A model generated the notes under the pieces. That model was given only the letters and a program-made list of their open reading frames with translations. It made no database searches and was not told the DNA's origin. DNA of 64,000 nucleotides, taken from the NCBI RefSeq assembly GCF_050269735.1, contig NZ_JBNNIX010000004.1:166904-230903 (forward strand), in the 5' to 3' direction. Below, piece by piece: positions 49,339 through 58,272 of this stretch. Positions within the stretch are counted from its first letter, which is position 1. The number at the start of each line of letters is the position of its first letter. Both the position numbers and the translations under genes were made by a program. The DNA is from Paenisporosarcina sp050269735 (GTDB lineage Bacteria > Bacillota > Bacilli > Bacillales_A > Planococcaceae).

Positions 49339-51090
49339 ATGAGTAGTACGAAAAGATACATGAAGTTTGTTAAACCATATACGTGGCAAATTGTTCTCAC
49401 GGTTGCCATTGGAGTTCTGAAATTTGCCATTCCTTTATTTATACCATTACTAATTAAAATTGTGATTGACGATATTGTTACTGTTGATACAATGACGGAT
49501 GCCGAGAAAACTCGTCAATTATTTTATTGGCTTGGTGGAACGGCGCTCGTTTTCTTTATTGTGAGACCGCCGATTGAGTATTACCGTCAATACTATGCGC
49601 AGCTTGTCAGTAACAAAATATTGTATGACATAAGACAAGAGCTATATGGTCACTTGCAACGACTGAGTTTAAGGTTTTATTCGAACACTCGTGTGGGAGA
49701 AGTCATTTCTCGTGTAATCAATGATGTGGAACAAACCAAAAACTTTGTGATGATCGGGTTAATGAATTTATGGTTGGATTTAGCCACGATTTTAATTGCT
49801 GTTGCGATCATGCTGACAATGGATGTTCCATTAACGCTAGTCACATTATTAGCATTCCCTTTTTATGCGTTCAGTGTAAAATACTTCTTCGGGCGACTGA
49901 GAGATTTGACTGGAAAAAGATCACAGGCACTTGCAGGTGTCCAAAGTTACTTGCATGAACGTGTTCAAGGAATGAGTATCATTAAAAGCTTTGCTCTCGA
50001 AAAACATGAGCAGCAAATTTTTGATAAAGCAAATGGCGAGTTTTTAGAAAAGGCTGTTGATCATACGAAATGGAATGCAAAAGCTTTTGCAGTAGTTAAT
50101 ACCATAACGGATGTGGCACCTCTTTTAGTTATCGCCTACGCAGGATATCAAGTTATTCATGGGAATTTATCTGTCGGAACGATGGTTGCATTTATCGCGT
50201 ATATCGAACGTCTATATAGTCCATTGAGACGATTGGTTAGTTCTTCTACTACTTTGACACAAGCGTTTGCATCGATGGACCGAGTGTTCGAGTTGATGGA
50301 TGAAAAATACGATATTCAAGATGGACCAAATGCTAAACATATGCCGGCTATTAAAGGAAAGCTGCAGTTTGATCATGTTTCTTTCAGATACGAAGAAGAA
50401 AATAATCTCGTATTGAACAACATGAATTTCACGGTGGAGCCTGGTCAAACAGCCGCTTTTGTAGGTATGAGTGGTGGTGGGAAATCAACTATCATCAGCA
50501 TGATTCCCCGTTTTTATGATGCAACAAGTGGATCAGTTAAAATAGATGACCTAGATATTAGAGATGTGAAAATTCATTCGTTACGCGAACAGATTGGAAT
50601 AGTTTTGCAAGATAATATTCTGTTCAGCGATTCGGTGAAAGCAAATATACTCATGGGACGTCCAGACGCTTCGGAAGACGAAGTAATTGAAGCGGCAAAA
50701 GCTGCGAATGCTCATGACTTTATTGTATCGCTGCCGGAAGGGTACGAAACGAAAGTAGGGGAACGTGGAGTTAAGTTGTCTGGTGGTCAAAAACAACGTG
50801 TGGCTATTGCGCGCGTGTTCTTGAAAAATCCTCCGATTTTAGTTTTGGACGAAGCAACTTCTGCTCTAGATTTAGAGAGTGAATCCTTGATACAAGACTC
50901 TTTAGAGCGATTGGCACATAACCGCACAACGATTATTGTCGCTCATCGTTTATCTACCATCACACATGCTGATCAGATCTTTGTTATTGATCATGGTGAG
51001 CTTAAAGAACAAGGAACACACGAAGAACTGATGCAATCTAAAGGAATATATTACAACTTATTTCAAGTTCAACAACTGGATATCGACTAG
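49339..51090 (+). CDS. ygaD: ABC transporter, MsbA/LmrA-type exporter (YgaD)
   Basis: Half-transporter of 583 residues, likely homodimeric. Six transmembrane helices (1-320) then the ATPase domain: Walker A VGMSGGGKSTI, Q-loop, signature LSGGQKQRVAIARV, Walker B ILVLDEATSALD, H-loop AHRLS. It exports lipids or drugs; the substrate is unknown. B. subtilis ygaD occupies the same place. GGAAAGG precedes the ATG; a strong terminator follows. Confidence 0.92.
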   Translation: MSSTKRYMKFVKPYTWQIVLTVAIGVLKFAIPLFIPLLIKIVIDDIVTVDTMTDAEKTRQLFYWLGGTALVFFIVRPPIEYYRQYYAQLVSNKILYDIRQELYGHLQRLSLRFYSNTRVGEVISRVINDVEQTKNFVMIGLMNLWLDLATILIAVAIMLTMDVPLTLVTLLAFPFYAFSVKYFFGRLRDLTGKRSQALAGVQSYLHERVQGMSIIKSFALEKHEQQIFDKANGEFLEKAVDHTKWNAKAFAVVNTITDVAPLLVIAYAGYQVIHGNLSVGTMVAFIAYIERLYSPLRRLVSSSTTLTQAFASMDRVFELMDEKYDIQDGPNAKHMPAIKGKLQFDHVSFRYEEENNLVLNNMNFTVEPGQTAAFVGMSGGGKSTIISMIPRFYDATSGSVKIDDLDIRDVKIHSLREQIGIVLQDNILFSDSVKANILMGRPDASEDEVIEAAKAANAHDFIVSLPEGYETKVGERGVKLSGGQKQRVAIARVFLKNPPILVLDEATSALDLESESLIQDSLERLAHNRTTIIVAHRLSTITHADQIFVIDHGELKEQGTHEELMQSKGIYYNLFQVQQLDID

Positions 51091-51124
51091 AAAGGTTCTC
51101 CTTAAATGGAGAACCTTTTTTTTA
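51091..51124 (+). terminator. Terminator after ygaD
   Basis: AAAGGTTCTCC / GGAGAACCTTT around TTAAAT, then T-run. Confidence 0.94.
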
Positions 51125-51159
51125 TGAAAATAATAGAAGTATGACTTATAAAATAAGTA

Positions 51160-51187
51160 TTGCAATTATAATTATTGTTTGTATAAT
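51160..51187 (+). promoter_or_regulatory. Sigma-A promoter of the peptide ABC transporter operon
   Basis: TTGCAA (51160-51165), 16-bp spacer, TATAAT (51182-51187), 80 bp before the first gene. Confidence 0.7.
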
Positions 51188-51266
51188 ATAGAACATATCG
51201 AATTTTCTGAAACAATGATACTAGTAAACTATTTCGTTTCGTATGCTAGGAAAAAGGAGGGACATC

Positions 51267-52286
51267 ATGAGTGAACGTAAAGCGATTCTTCAAGTAAAAG
51301 GTCTTCAAACATCCTTTTTCACAGATGACGGAGTAATTCCCGCAGTAGATAATATTGATTTTTCCGTTCATGAAGGAGAAGTACTCGGTATTGTAGGGGA
51401 ATCTGGTTGTGGAAAAAGTGTTACATCTTTATCCATAATGGGGTTAGTACCGAGCCCGCCAGGAAAAATTACTGGTGGTAAAATACTTTTCGGCGACAAG
51501 GACTTAACTAAATTAAGTGATAAAGAAATGCGGAATGTACGAGGCAACGACGTAGCAATGATTTTTCAAGAGCCGATGACATCTTTGAATCCTCTATTTA
51601 CTATAGGAAATCAATTGATGGAAGCTATTCTTATTCATAAAAAAGGCTGGTCGAAAAAACAGGCAAGTGCTCGTGCAATTGAAATGTTGACGCTAGTAGG
51701 TCTTCCTCGTGCAGACGAATTGATGAGAGAGTATCCTCATCAATTATCAGGAGGTATGAGGCAGCGTGTCATGATTGCCATGGCGCTCGTATGCGATCCA
51801 AAAGTTTTGATCGCAGATGAACCAACAACTGCACTTGATGTAACCATTCAAGCTCAAATCCTGGCATTGATGAAAGACTTGAATGAACGATTGAATACAG
51901 CCGTTCTATTAATCACACATGATCTGGGTGTTGTTGCAGAGACGTGTGAAAGAGTCGTTGTTATGTATGCTGGACAAATTGTTGAAGAAGGTCCAGTTCA
52001 AACAATATTCAAAGATCCTCAACATCCATATACAAAAGGATTATTACAATCCGTGCCCGATATGCGGTATAAAAAACAACGTTTATATTCGATTCCTGGT
52101 AATGTACCAAAACCAGGTTCCATAAATATGGGGTGTCGCTTTGCTGCACGTTGCGAATTTGCATTCGACAAGTGCCTAACGCAGAATCCAGAATTGTATC
52201 AAACTGAAACTGTACACAAGACAAGATGCTTCTTGTACGAAGATCAGGAGGTATCTACTCATGACAGAACCCTTGTTGAAAGTTGA
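51267..52286 (+). CDS. Peptide ABC transporter ATP-binding protein (OppD/DppD/AppD type)
   Basis: 339 residues. Walker A GESGCGKSVTS, signature QLSGGMRQRVMIAMAL, Walker B VLIADEPTTALD. The C-terminal peptide-transporter domain with cysteines (GCRFAARCEFAFDKC) is typical of D-type subunits. ATG 51267 follows AAGGAGG; the open frame extends eight codons upstream. It overlaps the next gene by 26 bp. The order D-F-A-B-C matches the B. subtilis app operon, but the genomic location is new relative to B. subtilis. Confidence 0.92.
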   Translation: MSERKAILQVKGLQTSFFTDDGVIPAVDNIDFSVHEGEVLGIVGESGCGKSVTSLSIMGLVPSPPGKITGGKILFGDKDLTKLSDKEMRNVRGNDVAMIFQEPMTSLNPLFTIGNQLMEAILIHKKGWSKKQASARAIEMLTLVGLPRADELMREYPHQLSGGMRQRVMIAMALVCDPKVLIADEPTTALDVTIQAQILALMKDLNERLNTAVLLITHDLGVVAETCERVVVMYAGQIVEEGPVQTIFKDPQHPYTKGLLQSVPDMRYKKQRLYSIPGNVPKPGSINMGCRFAARCEFAFDKCLTQNPELYQTETVHKTRCFLYEDQEVSTHDRTLVES

Positions 52287-53244
52287 AGGACTTAAAAAGT
52301 ATTTTCCCATTCGTAAAGGAATACTCAGTCGAGTATCTGGGCATGTAAAAGCAGTTGACGATGTATCGTTCTATGTCAATAAAGGCGAAACGCTTGGCAT
52401 CGTGGGCGAGTCAGGTTGTGGAAAATCTACTACTGGCCGCATGCTTATGAGATTGCTAGAACCATCAGAAGGAAAAGTTGTCTTTGATGGTAAGGAACTG
52501 ACGAGTATTTCAAATGATGATATGCGAAAGGCACGCCGGGAAATTCAAATGGTTTTCCAGGATCCATATGCTTCATTAAATCCTAGACATACCATTGAGA
52601 AAATCTTGGAGGAGCCTTTGATTGTTCATGGAATCGGTGATGCGAAAACGCGCAAAAAGAAAGTCCATGACTTCCTTGAGATTGTCGGGTTAAGCAGCTA
52701 CCATGCGAAACGCTATCCACATCAATTCAGCGGAGGACAACGTCAGCGTATCGGCATTGCCAGAGCACTGATGACAAACCCTAAACTAATTATCGCGGAT
52801 GAGCCTGTTTCAGCGCTCGATGTGTCGATTCAGGCACAGGTGTTGAACTTAATGCAGGATTTACAAAAAGAATTAAATCTTACTTATATCTTTATTGCGC
52901 ATGATCTGGGGGTTGTTCGTCATATAAGTGATCGAGTAGGGGTTATGTATCTTGGCAAAATGGTCGAGCTTGCAGAAAGTGAGTTGCTTTATGATAAGCC
53001 ACTCCACCCATATACACAGGCTTTATTGTCTGCTGTACCAGTTCCGGATCCGAACTTTGTAAGGGAGCAAATCCTTATAAAAGGAGATATTCCTAGTCCT
53101 TCAAATCCTCCATCGGGATGTACATTCCATACCCGCTGTCCTTTTAAAATGGATGTTTGTACAAAAATCGTACCAAAGTTAGAAGAAGTTGAACCAGGTC
53201 ATTCTGTTGCCTGCCACCTATACAGTGAACATGCGCAACAATGA
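52261..53244 (+). CDS. Peptide ABC transporter ATP-binding protein (OppF/DppF/AppF type)
   Basis: 327 residues. Walker A GESGCGKSTTGRM, signature FSGGQRQRIGIARAL, Walker B LIIADEPVSALD, and the C-terminal CTFHTRCPFKMDVC cysteine block. Pairs with the preceding ATPase as the asymmetric motor. AGGAGG within the end of the previous gene sets ATG 52261. Confidence 0.92.
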   Translation: MTEPLLKVEGLKKYFPIRKGILSRVSGHVKAVDDVSFYVNKGETLGIVGESGCGKSTTGRMLMRLLEPSEGKVVFDGKELTSISNDDMRKARREIQMVFQDPYASLNPRHTIEKILEEPLIVHGIGDAKTRKKKVHDFLEIVGLSSYHAKRYPHQFSGGQRQRIGIARALMTNPKLIIADEPVSALDVSIQAQVLNLMQDLQKELNLTYIFIAHDLGVVRHISDRVGVMYLGKMVELAESELLYDKPLHPYTQALLSAVPVPDPNFVREQILIKGDIPSPSNPPSGCTFHTRCPFKMDVCTKIVPKLEEVEPGHSVACHLYSEHAQQ

Positions 53245-53272
53245 TATAAAAAACAATTTTGGAGGGGTCAAT

Positions 53273-54874
53273 TTGAGTAAGAAGAAACTGTGGTCACTCG
53301 CTTTATTAACAATGCTAGTCCTCTCAACGATTTTAGCGGGCTGTCAATCTGATTCATCAGATGGCAACGGCGAAGACAACGGAGAGCCGAAGATTTTAGT
53401 ATTTGGTCGTGGTGGGGATTCTGTATCTCTAGATCCGGCAACAGTAACTGATGGCGAATCATTTAAAGTAACACAAAACATCTTTGAAACACTTGTTAAC
53501 TTTGGTAAACAAGATACAGAAATCAACCCAGGTCTAGCTAAAAAATGGGAAGCTGCAGAAGATGGATTGACTTATACATTCGAACTTGAAGAAGGCATCA
53601 AATTCCATGATGGCACTGACTTCAATGCTGAAGCTGTAGTAGCTAACTTTGAGCGTTGGGCAAATGGTTCTGGTGAAGACTTCTATTACTATTCTTCAAT
53701 GTTCGGTGGTTACAAAGGTGACGAAGGGCATGTTATCGAATCTGTAACTGCAGATGGAGATAACACAGTCGTGTTCAAGTTAAAACGTCCACAAGCACCA
53801 TTCCTTAAAAACTTAGCGATGAGCCCGTTTGGTATTGCGAGTCCTAAAGCTTTTGAAGAACAAGGTAAAAAATTCGGTGATAATCCAGTAGGTACTGGAC
53901 CATTCAAATTTGTTGAGTGGAAGCGTAACGACTCTATCACAATTGAAAAGAACGAAGACTACTGGGTTAAGGACCTTCCTAAACTTGATAAAGTAGTATT
54001 CAAAGCAATTCCTGATAACTCAGCTCGTTTGAACGCTTTGAACACAGGTGAAATCGATTTAGCTGATGGCGTAAACCCAGCTGATGGTAAATCGGTTGAA
54101 GGTAATTCTAAATTGCAATTATTCGAACGTCCATCAATGAACGTTGGTTACTTAGGTTTGACTAGCACTCGTCCTCCTTTCGATAAAGTGGAAGTGCGTC
54201 AAGCAATCAACCATGCAATTGACAAACAAGCGATCGTAGATGCATTCTTCGAAGGTCGTGCTGAAGTAGCGAAAAACCCAATGCCTCCAGTAATCAGTGG
54301 CTATAATGACGACATCCCAGGTTACGAGTTCGATCCTGAGAAAGCAAAAGCATTATTGGCTGAAGCTGGTTTAGCAGAAGGCTTTGAAATGGAACTTTGG
54401 GCAATGCCTGTACCACGTCCATATATGCCAGACGGCCAAAAAGTGGCTGAAGTTATCCAATCGAACTTAGCTGATGTTGGAATCAAAGCGAAAATCGTTA
54501 CATTCGAGTGGGCAACATACTTGGAAAAAGCTCGTAACGGAGAAGCAGATGCATTCATGTTAGGTTGGACTGGTGATAATGGTGATGCGGATAACTTCCT
54601 ATACGTATTACTTGATAAAGACAATATTGGAAGCAATAACTATTCATACTATAGCAACGACGAATTACACGACATCCTAATTGAAGCACAATCAGAAGTT
54701 GATGAAGACAAGCGAAATGAACTTTACGGTCAAGCTCAAGAAATCATTTTCGAAGACGCTCCGTGGGTACCGCTTGCTCACTCTACTCCACTTCTTGCAG
54801 GTAAAGCGAATTTGGTAGATTTCTTACCACATCCGACTGGTTCTGATAAGTTAGCAGAAGTAGACTTCAAGTAA
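53273..54874 (+). CDS. Peptide ABC transporter substrate-binding lipoprotein
   Basis: 533 residues, SBP family 5. Signal peptide ends in the lipobox LAGC at the first ~25 residues, after KKK-rich start. The mature protein begins with a low-complexity acidic linker, then PKILVFGRGGDSVSLDPATVTDGESFKVTQNIFETLV, the family-5 signature region. Binds di- or oligopeptides outside the membrane. The start is TTG 53273, seven bases after GGAGG; an ATG in frame at 53189 lies inside the ATPase gene. A hairpin terminator follows, reducing downstream expression. Confidence 0.92.
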   Translation: MSKKKLWSLALLTMLVLSTILAGCQSDSSDGNGEDNGEPKILVFGRGGDSVSLDPATVTDGESFKVTQNIFETLVNFGKQDTEINPGLAKKWEAAEDGLTYTFELEEGIKFHDGTDFNAEAVVANFERWANGSGEDFYYYSSMFGGYKGDEGHVIESVTADGDNTVVFKLKRPQAPFLKNLAMSPFGIASPKAFEEQGKKFGDNPVGTGPFKFVEWKRNDSITIEKNEDYWVKDLPKLDKVVFKAIPDNSARLNALNTGEIDLADGVNPADGKSVEGNSKLQLFERPSMNVGYLGLTSTRPPFDKVEVRQAINHAIDKQAIVDAFFEGRAEVAKNPMPPVISGYNDDIPGYEFDPEKAKALLAEAGLAEGFEMELWAMPVPRPYMPDGQKVAEVIQSNLADVGIKAKIVTFEWATYLEKARNGEADAFMLGWTGDNGDADNFLYVLLDKDNIGSNNYSYYSNDELHDILIEAQSEVDEDKRNELYGQAQEIIFEDAPWVPLAHSTPLLAGKANLVDFLPHPTGSDKLAEVDFK

Positions 54875-54886
54875 AAGACTGACTGA

Positions 54887-54924
54887 TGGGGAGAAGTCTA
54901 CGTGATTTCTCCCCATTTTATTTA
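54887..54924 (+). terminator. Intra-operon terminator after the binding-protein gene
   Basis: TGGGGAGAA / TTCTCCCCA around an 11-base loop, then TTTTATTT. Located between binding protein and permease genes, it probably lets only part of transcription continue. Confidence 0.85.
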
Positions 54925-54976
54925 CAAGCAAAATCGAAATGAGTTACATATCGCATCAGATGGAGAGGTGAAGACA

Positions 54977-55981
54977 ATGCTTCACTATATCGGGAGAAGA
55001 CTATTGCAATTAATCCCAGTTTTGCTGGGCATGACGTTTGTCGTTTTTATGATTATTCGTGCCATTCCTGGTGACCCAGCACAAGTAATTTTGGGTCAAC
55101 AAGCGACGAAAGAAGCGATTGAGGCATTACGAGCAAAGCTCGGATTAGACAATCCGTGGTATGTCCAATATTTTGACTATCTAGGTGGCTTGTTAAAAGG
55201 TGATCTTGGAGAATCTTTACGAACAACTACACCAGTATCTGAAGAAATATGGCCGTATCTAGCTGCCACATTTGAATTATCTCTATTTGCAGTTCTTATA
55301 GCAGTCATTGTCGGTGTCAATGCAGGCATCATTTCTGCTTGGTTCCAAAACTCATGGTTTGACTATACAGCCATGATATTAGCGCTAGTTGGCGTGTCAA
55401 TGCCGATTTTCTGGCTTGGTTTGATGATGCAATATATTTTCGGCATTGAACTAGGGATTCTTCCAACAACAGGCCGAGAGGAAGTAAGGAATCCGATTGA
55501 TTCGATGACCAATTTATATGTACTGGATACCATCCTTCAAGGACGCTTTGATCAATTAGGCATTGTTTTGAAACATCTGGTCTTACCAGGGCTAGCCCTT
55601 GCAACAATTCCGATGGCAATAATTGCCCGAATGACTCGTTCTAGCATGCTTGATGTGATGAGATCGGATTATGTTCGTACTGCACGAGCGAAAGGTCAAA
55701 AAATGTTCTGGGTTGTGTACAAGCATGCATTGAAAAATGCCATCATTCCAGTACTGACAATTATCGGTCTTCAAATGGGATTACTGCTTGGCGGTGCCAT
55801 TTTAACGGAATCCATTTTCGCATGGCCAGGAGTTGGCCGTTATATTTACGAAGCGATCAATTTCCGCGACTACCCAGTTATCCAATCAGGGATTCTTGTT
55901 GTGGCATTTATCTTCGTAATGATTAACTTGTTCATTGATATTCTTTACAGTTTGATTGATCCACGAATTAAATACGATTAA
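54977..55981 (+). CDS. Peptide ABC transporter permease (DppB/AppB type)
   Basis: 334 residues, six helices. N-terminal MLHYIGRRLLQLIPVLLGMTFVVF and the EAA loop DYVRTARAKGQKMFWVVYKHALKNAIIPVLT are diagnostic of B-type permeases. ATG 54977 follows GGAGAGG; the frame upstream to 54902 passes through the terminator and is not coding. Confidence 0.92.
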   Translation: MLHYIGRRLLQLIPVLLGMTFVVFMIIRAIPGDPAQVILGQQATKEAIEALRAKLGLDNPWYVQYFDYLGGLLKGDLGESLRTTTPVSEEIWPYLAATFELSLFAVLIAVIVGVNAGIISAWFQNSWFDYTAMILALVGVSMPIFWLGLMMQYIFGIELGILPTTGREEVRNPIDSMTNLYVLDTILQGRFDQLGIVLKHLVLPGLALATIPMAIIARMTRSSMLDVMRSDYVRTARAKGQKMFWVVYKHALKNAIIPVLTIIGLQMGLLLGGAILTESIFAWPGVGRYIYEAINFRDYPVIQSGILVVAFIFVMINLFIDILYSLIDPRIKYD

Positions 55982-55998
55982 GAAGGAGGAATCTCATT

Positions 55999-56892
55999 AT
56001 GGTCGGATTCGCGCCTAAACCATCAGATATAATAGCACAACAAGATAAAGTAGCGGGCCCTTGGCATGAAGCTTGGCGAAGCTTTAAGAAAAGTAAAGTC
56101 GCCGTAGTCGGAGCTGGGATTGTTCTCTTCTTTATCATCGTGGCATTCATCGGACCTTGGATAGCACCACAAGGCATAAATGAACAAGATTTACCTAATC
56201 GATTGCAGGCACCTTCTGTTGATCATTGGTTCGGAACAGATGATATGGGCCGAGATATATTATCTCGCATTATTCATGGTGCACGTATTTCATTATGGGT
56301 TGGATTTTTCTCAGTAATCGGTTCGGTAGTTGCAGGGAGTATTTTAGGAATTGTGGCAGGGTATTACGGTAAGTGGGTAGATGCAATTATTTCCCGTATT
56401 TTCGATATCATGCTGGCATTTCCAAGTATCTTACTAGCAATCGCTGTTGTATCGGTATTGGGACCTTCCTTGCAAAATGCATTGATTGCTATTGCCATCA
56501 TTAATATTCCGAACTTTGGTCGATTGATTCGATCCAAAGTTTTGAGTATTAAAGAAGAAGAGTACATCACTTCTGCTAAAGCAATCGGCATGCAGGATAT
56601 ACGAATACTGTTCTCGCATATTTTACCGAACTCAATGGCTCCAGTTATCGTGCAAGGTACACTTGCCATAGCAACGGCCATTATTGAAGCGGCAGCACTT
56701 GGTTTCCTTGGTCTTGGTGCAGAAGCTCCAGCTCCGGAGTGGGGCAAAATGCTGGCTGATTCCAAAATGTATTTAATCAACGCTCCTTGGACCATGATTT
56801 TCCCAGGTATCGCCATTATGCTTACGGTTCTGGGATTCAATTTAATGGGAGACGGATTGCGGGATGCATTGGATCCACGCATGAAGAGCTAA
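55999..56892 (+). CDS. Peptide ABC transporter permease (DppC/AppC type)
   Basis: 297 residues. N-terminal AWRSFKKSKVAVVGAGIVLFFIIVAF with the following periplasmic HWFGTDDMGRDILSRIIHGARISL, and the EAA loop EYITSAKAIGMQDIRILFSHILPNSMAPVI. Completes the importer. AAGGAGGAAT precedes ATG 55999. A strong terminator ends the operon. Confidence 0.92.
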   Translation: MVGFAPKPSDIIAQQDKVAGPWHEAWRSFKKSKVAVVGAGIVLFFIIVAFIGPWIAPQGINEQDLPNRLQAPSVDHWFGTDDMGRDILSRIIHGARISLWVGFFSVIGSVVAGSILGIVAGYYGKWVDAIISRIFDIMLAFPSILLAIAVVSVLGPSLQNALIAIAIINIPNFGRLIRSKVLSIKEEEYITSAKAIGMQDIRILFSHILPNSMAPVIVQGTLAIATAIIEAAALGFLGLGAEAPAPEWGKMLADSKMYLINAPWTMIFPGIAIMLTVLGFNLMGDGLRDALDPRMKS

Positions 56893-56900
56893 TAGTTAGA

Positions 56901-56939
56901 GAAGAAGTCATTCCTTTTATAAGGGATGGCTTCTTTTTA
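56901..56939 (+). terminator. Terminator after the peptide transporter operon
   Basis: AAGAAGTCATTCCTT / AAGGGATGGCTTCTT with mismatches, then T5. Confidence 0.85.
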
Positions 56940-56979
56940 TGAGGTTTTATACGTATTTTGTTGGCGAAACGGTGGTTAG

Positions 56980-57063
56980 TTGGACAAAAGGAGAGTTTAG
57001 GTGGACTATTTGGAGGTTTCGTTGTACGAAAGAGGGTTTTAGTAGGAAAAATACAGACTTTCT
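56980..57063 (+). repeat. 21-bp phased degenerate array 5 (TGGAC family, decayed)
   Basis: Four units at 56980, 57001, 57022 and 57043 in 21-bp register: TTGGACAAAAG, GTGGACTATTT, TTGTACGAAAG, TAGGAAAAATA. Three of the units end in TTTAG or TTTCG. It lies between the peptide transporter terminator and the terminator of the convergent ygaE-type gene. Confidence 0.7.
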
Positions 57064-57096
57064 TTGTGAAAGGTAAAATATGTAAGCGAATTACAA

Positions 57097-57130
57097 TAAA
57101 AACAGCCATCTCAATAAGAGACGACTGCTT
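57097..57130 (-). terminator. Terminator of the ygaE-type gene
   Basis: On the minus strand AGCAGTCGTCTC / GAGATGGCTGTT with G-U pairs, followed by TTTTATT. Confidence 0.78.
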
Positions 57131-57135
57131 AATAC

Positions 57136-58215
57136 TTAAAATCCATCTTCAAGCTCCACTTTGATTTCTGCCCCGTGGTAATTCTGGTGAGAAATAATCA
57201 GCGTATCTAAGTGTTCCAATTGTTCTTCATAGTCCAATATAGCAGACAGTACATGAAGTAAATGATAGGAAGAAAAAGACTCTTCTGTGTTGGAAAGGGC
57301 AATTTCTCTCGCGAATACTTCCATCACTTCATGGCGTTGGAGCATTGCTTCACTTCCGCTCAAGAAGGAATGTTCAGGTTTTAATTTCCCTGTATATTTC
57401 AAATGAAGCTGTTCGTGATACGTCAGTAAGAAGTCCAGTCGCTCTTGAATCATCAGACGAAATTGATCCGGTAAATTCGCTAGTTCATTTTCATGTAAAT
57501 GAAGTCGTTTCAGCACATCCCAGCTTTTATTGGCTGCTGAAATCATTTGGCGATACACCACGAGTTTGCGGGCTTTCGCACGTTTTTCATTCCGGAAGTA
57601 GCTTCGTTCTTCTTTATAAAACAAATAAAACTGATCTACTTTTATCAGACGTTCCCGTAGTTTCTCTAGTGACTGCTTCGTCGCCGTATGTTCGGAAGCC
57701 TGTCGTTCAGCTAACCGTGTCCATCTGATGATTTCATCGGTTGTTGAATGGATTGCTTGAAACAACTTTGTTTCATATTTTGGCGGCATAAAGACCAAGT
57801 TCACTACAAATGCAGCCAATACACCAACGACAATCGTCGCAAATCTGATTAGTGCAAAGGTGATAAAATCATCACTCTGTACTTCCATAATCGCAATAAT
57901 CGTTACAAGTGCTAATGAAATGGATTTCTCCAACTTTAATTTCAGCATGATGGCAATTGTGATAACAGCAGCCAGACCTACTGCCACATAATGGTGTCCA
58001 AAAATTAGAGCAAAAATTACGGCTATACCAGCACCGATCAGATTTGATTGAATTTGTTCAATAATCGTTAAATAGGATCGATAAATGGAAGGTTGAATGG
58101 CAAATATCGCCGCGATTCCCGCAAATACGGGTGACGGTAAATGCATTAAATCCGCCAAGAACAGGGCAAAGACGATTGCGACTCCCGTTTTAACGATTCG
58201 TGCACCAAGTTTCAT
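57136..58215 (-). CDS. ygaE: Aromatic acid exporter family protein (ArAE/FUSC), YgaE-like
   Basis: 359 residues. The N-terminal 150 residues hold five or six helices, including MKLGARIVKTGVAIVFALFLADLMHLPSPVFAGIAAIFAIQPSIYRSY, the diagnostic Pro-rich block. The C-terminal half is a soluble helical domain. ArAE/FUSC members export aromatic carboxylates; the Bacillus branch is uncharacterised. GAAAGGAC precedes the ATG. Synteny with B. subtilis ygaE-gsaB agrees. Confidence 0.88.
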   Translation of the reverse strand: MKLGARIVKTGVAIVFALFLADLMHLPSPVFAGIAAIFAIQPSIYRSYLTIIEQIQSNLIGAGIAVIFALIFGHHYVAVGLAAVITIAIMLKLKLEKSISLALVTIIAIMEVQSDDFITFALIRFATIVVGVLAAFVVNLVFMPPKYETKLFQAIHSTTDEIIRWTRLAERQASEHTATKQSLEKLRERLIKVDQFYLFYKEERSYFRNEKRAKARKLVVYRQMISAANKSWDVLKRLHLHENELANLPDQFRLMIQERLDFLLTYHEQLHLKYTGKLKPEHSFLSGSEAMLQRHEVMEVFAREIALSNTEESFSSYHLLHVLSAILDYEEQLEHLDTLIISHQNYHGAEIKVELEDGF

Positions 58216-58272
58216 AGATGTGGTATGTCCTTTCTAATTTCTTAAGACAATACTTCTTAAAGAAATCGTTTA

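Noticed and set aside
56364..56882. 172-codon minus-strand ORF
   Set aside because: Lies wholly within the permease gene, which has full family motifs; no ribosome-binding site or recognisable product.
15486..57063. CRISPR interpretation of the 21-bp arrays
   Set aside because: No conserved repeat alternating with unique spacers, unit too short, no cas genes in the window.
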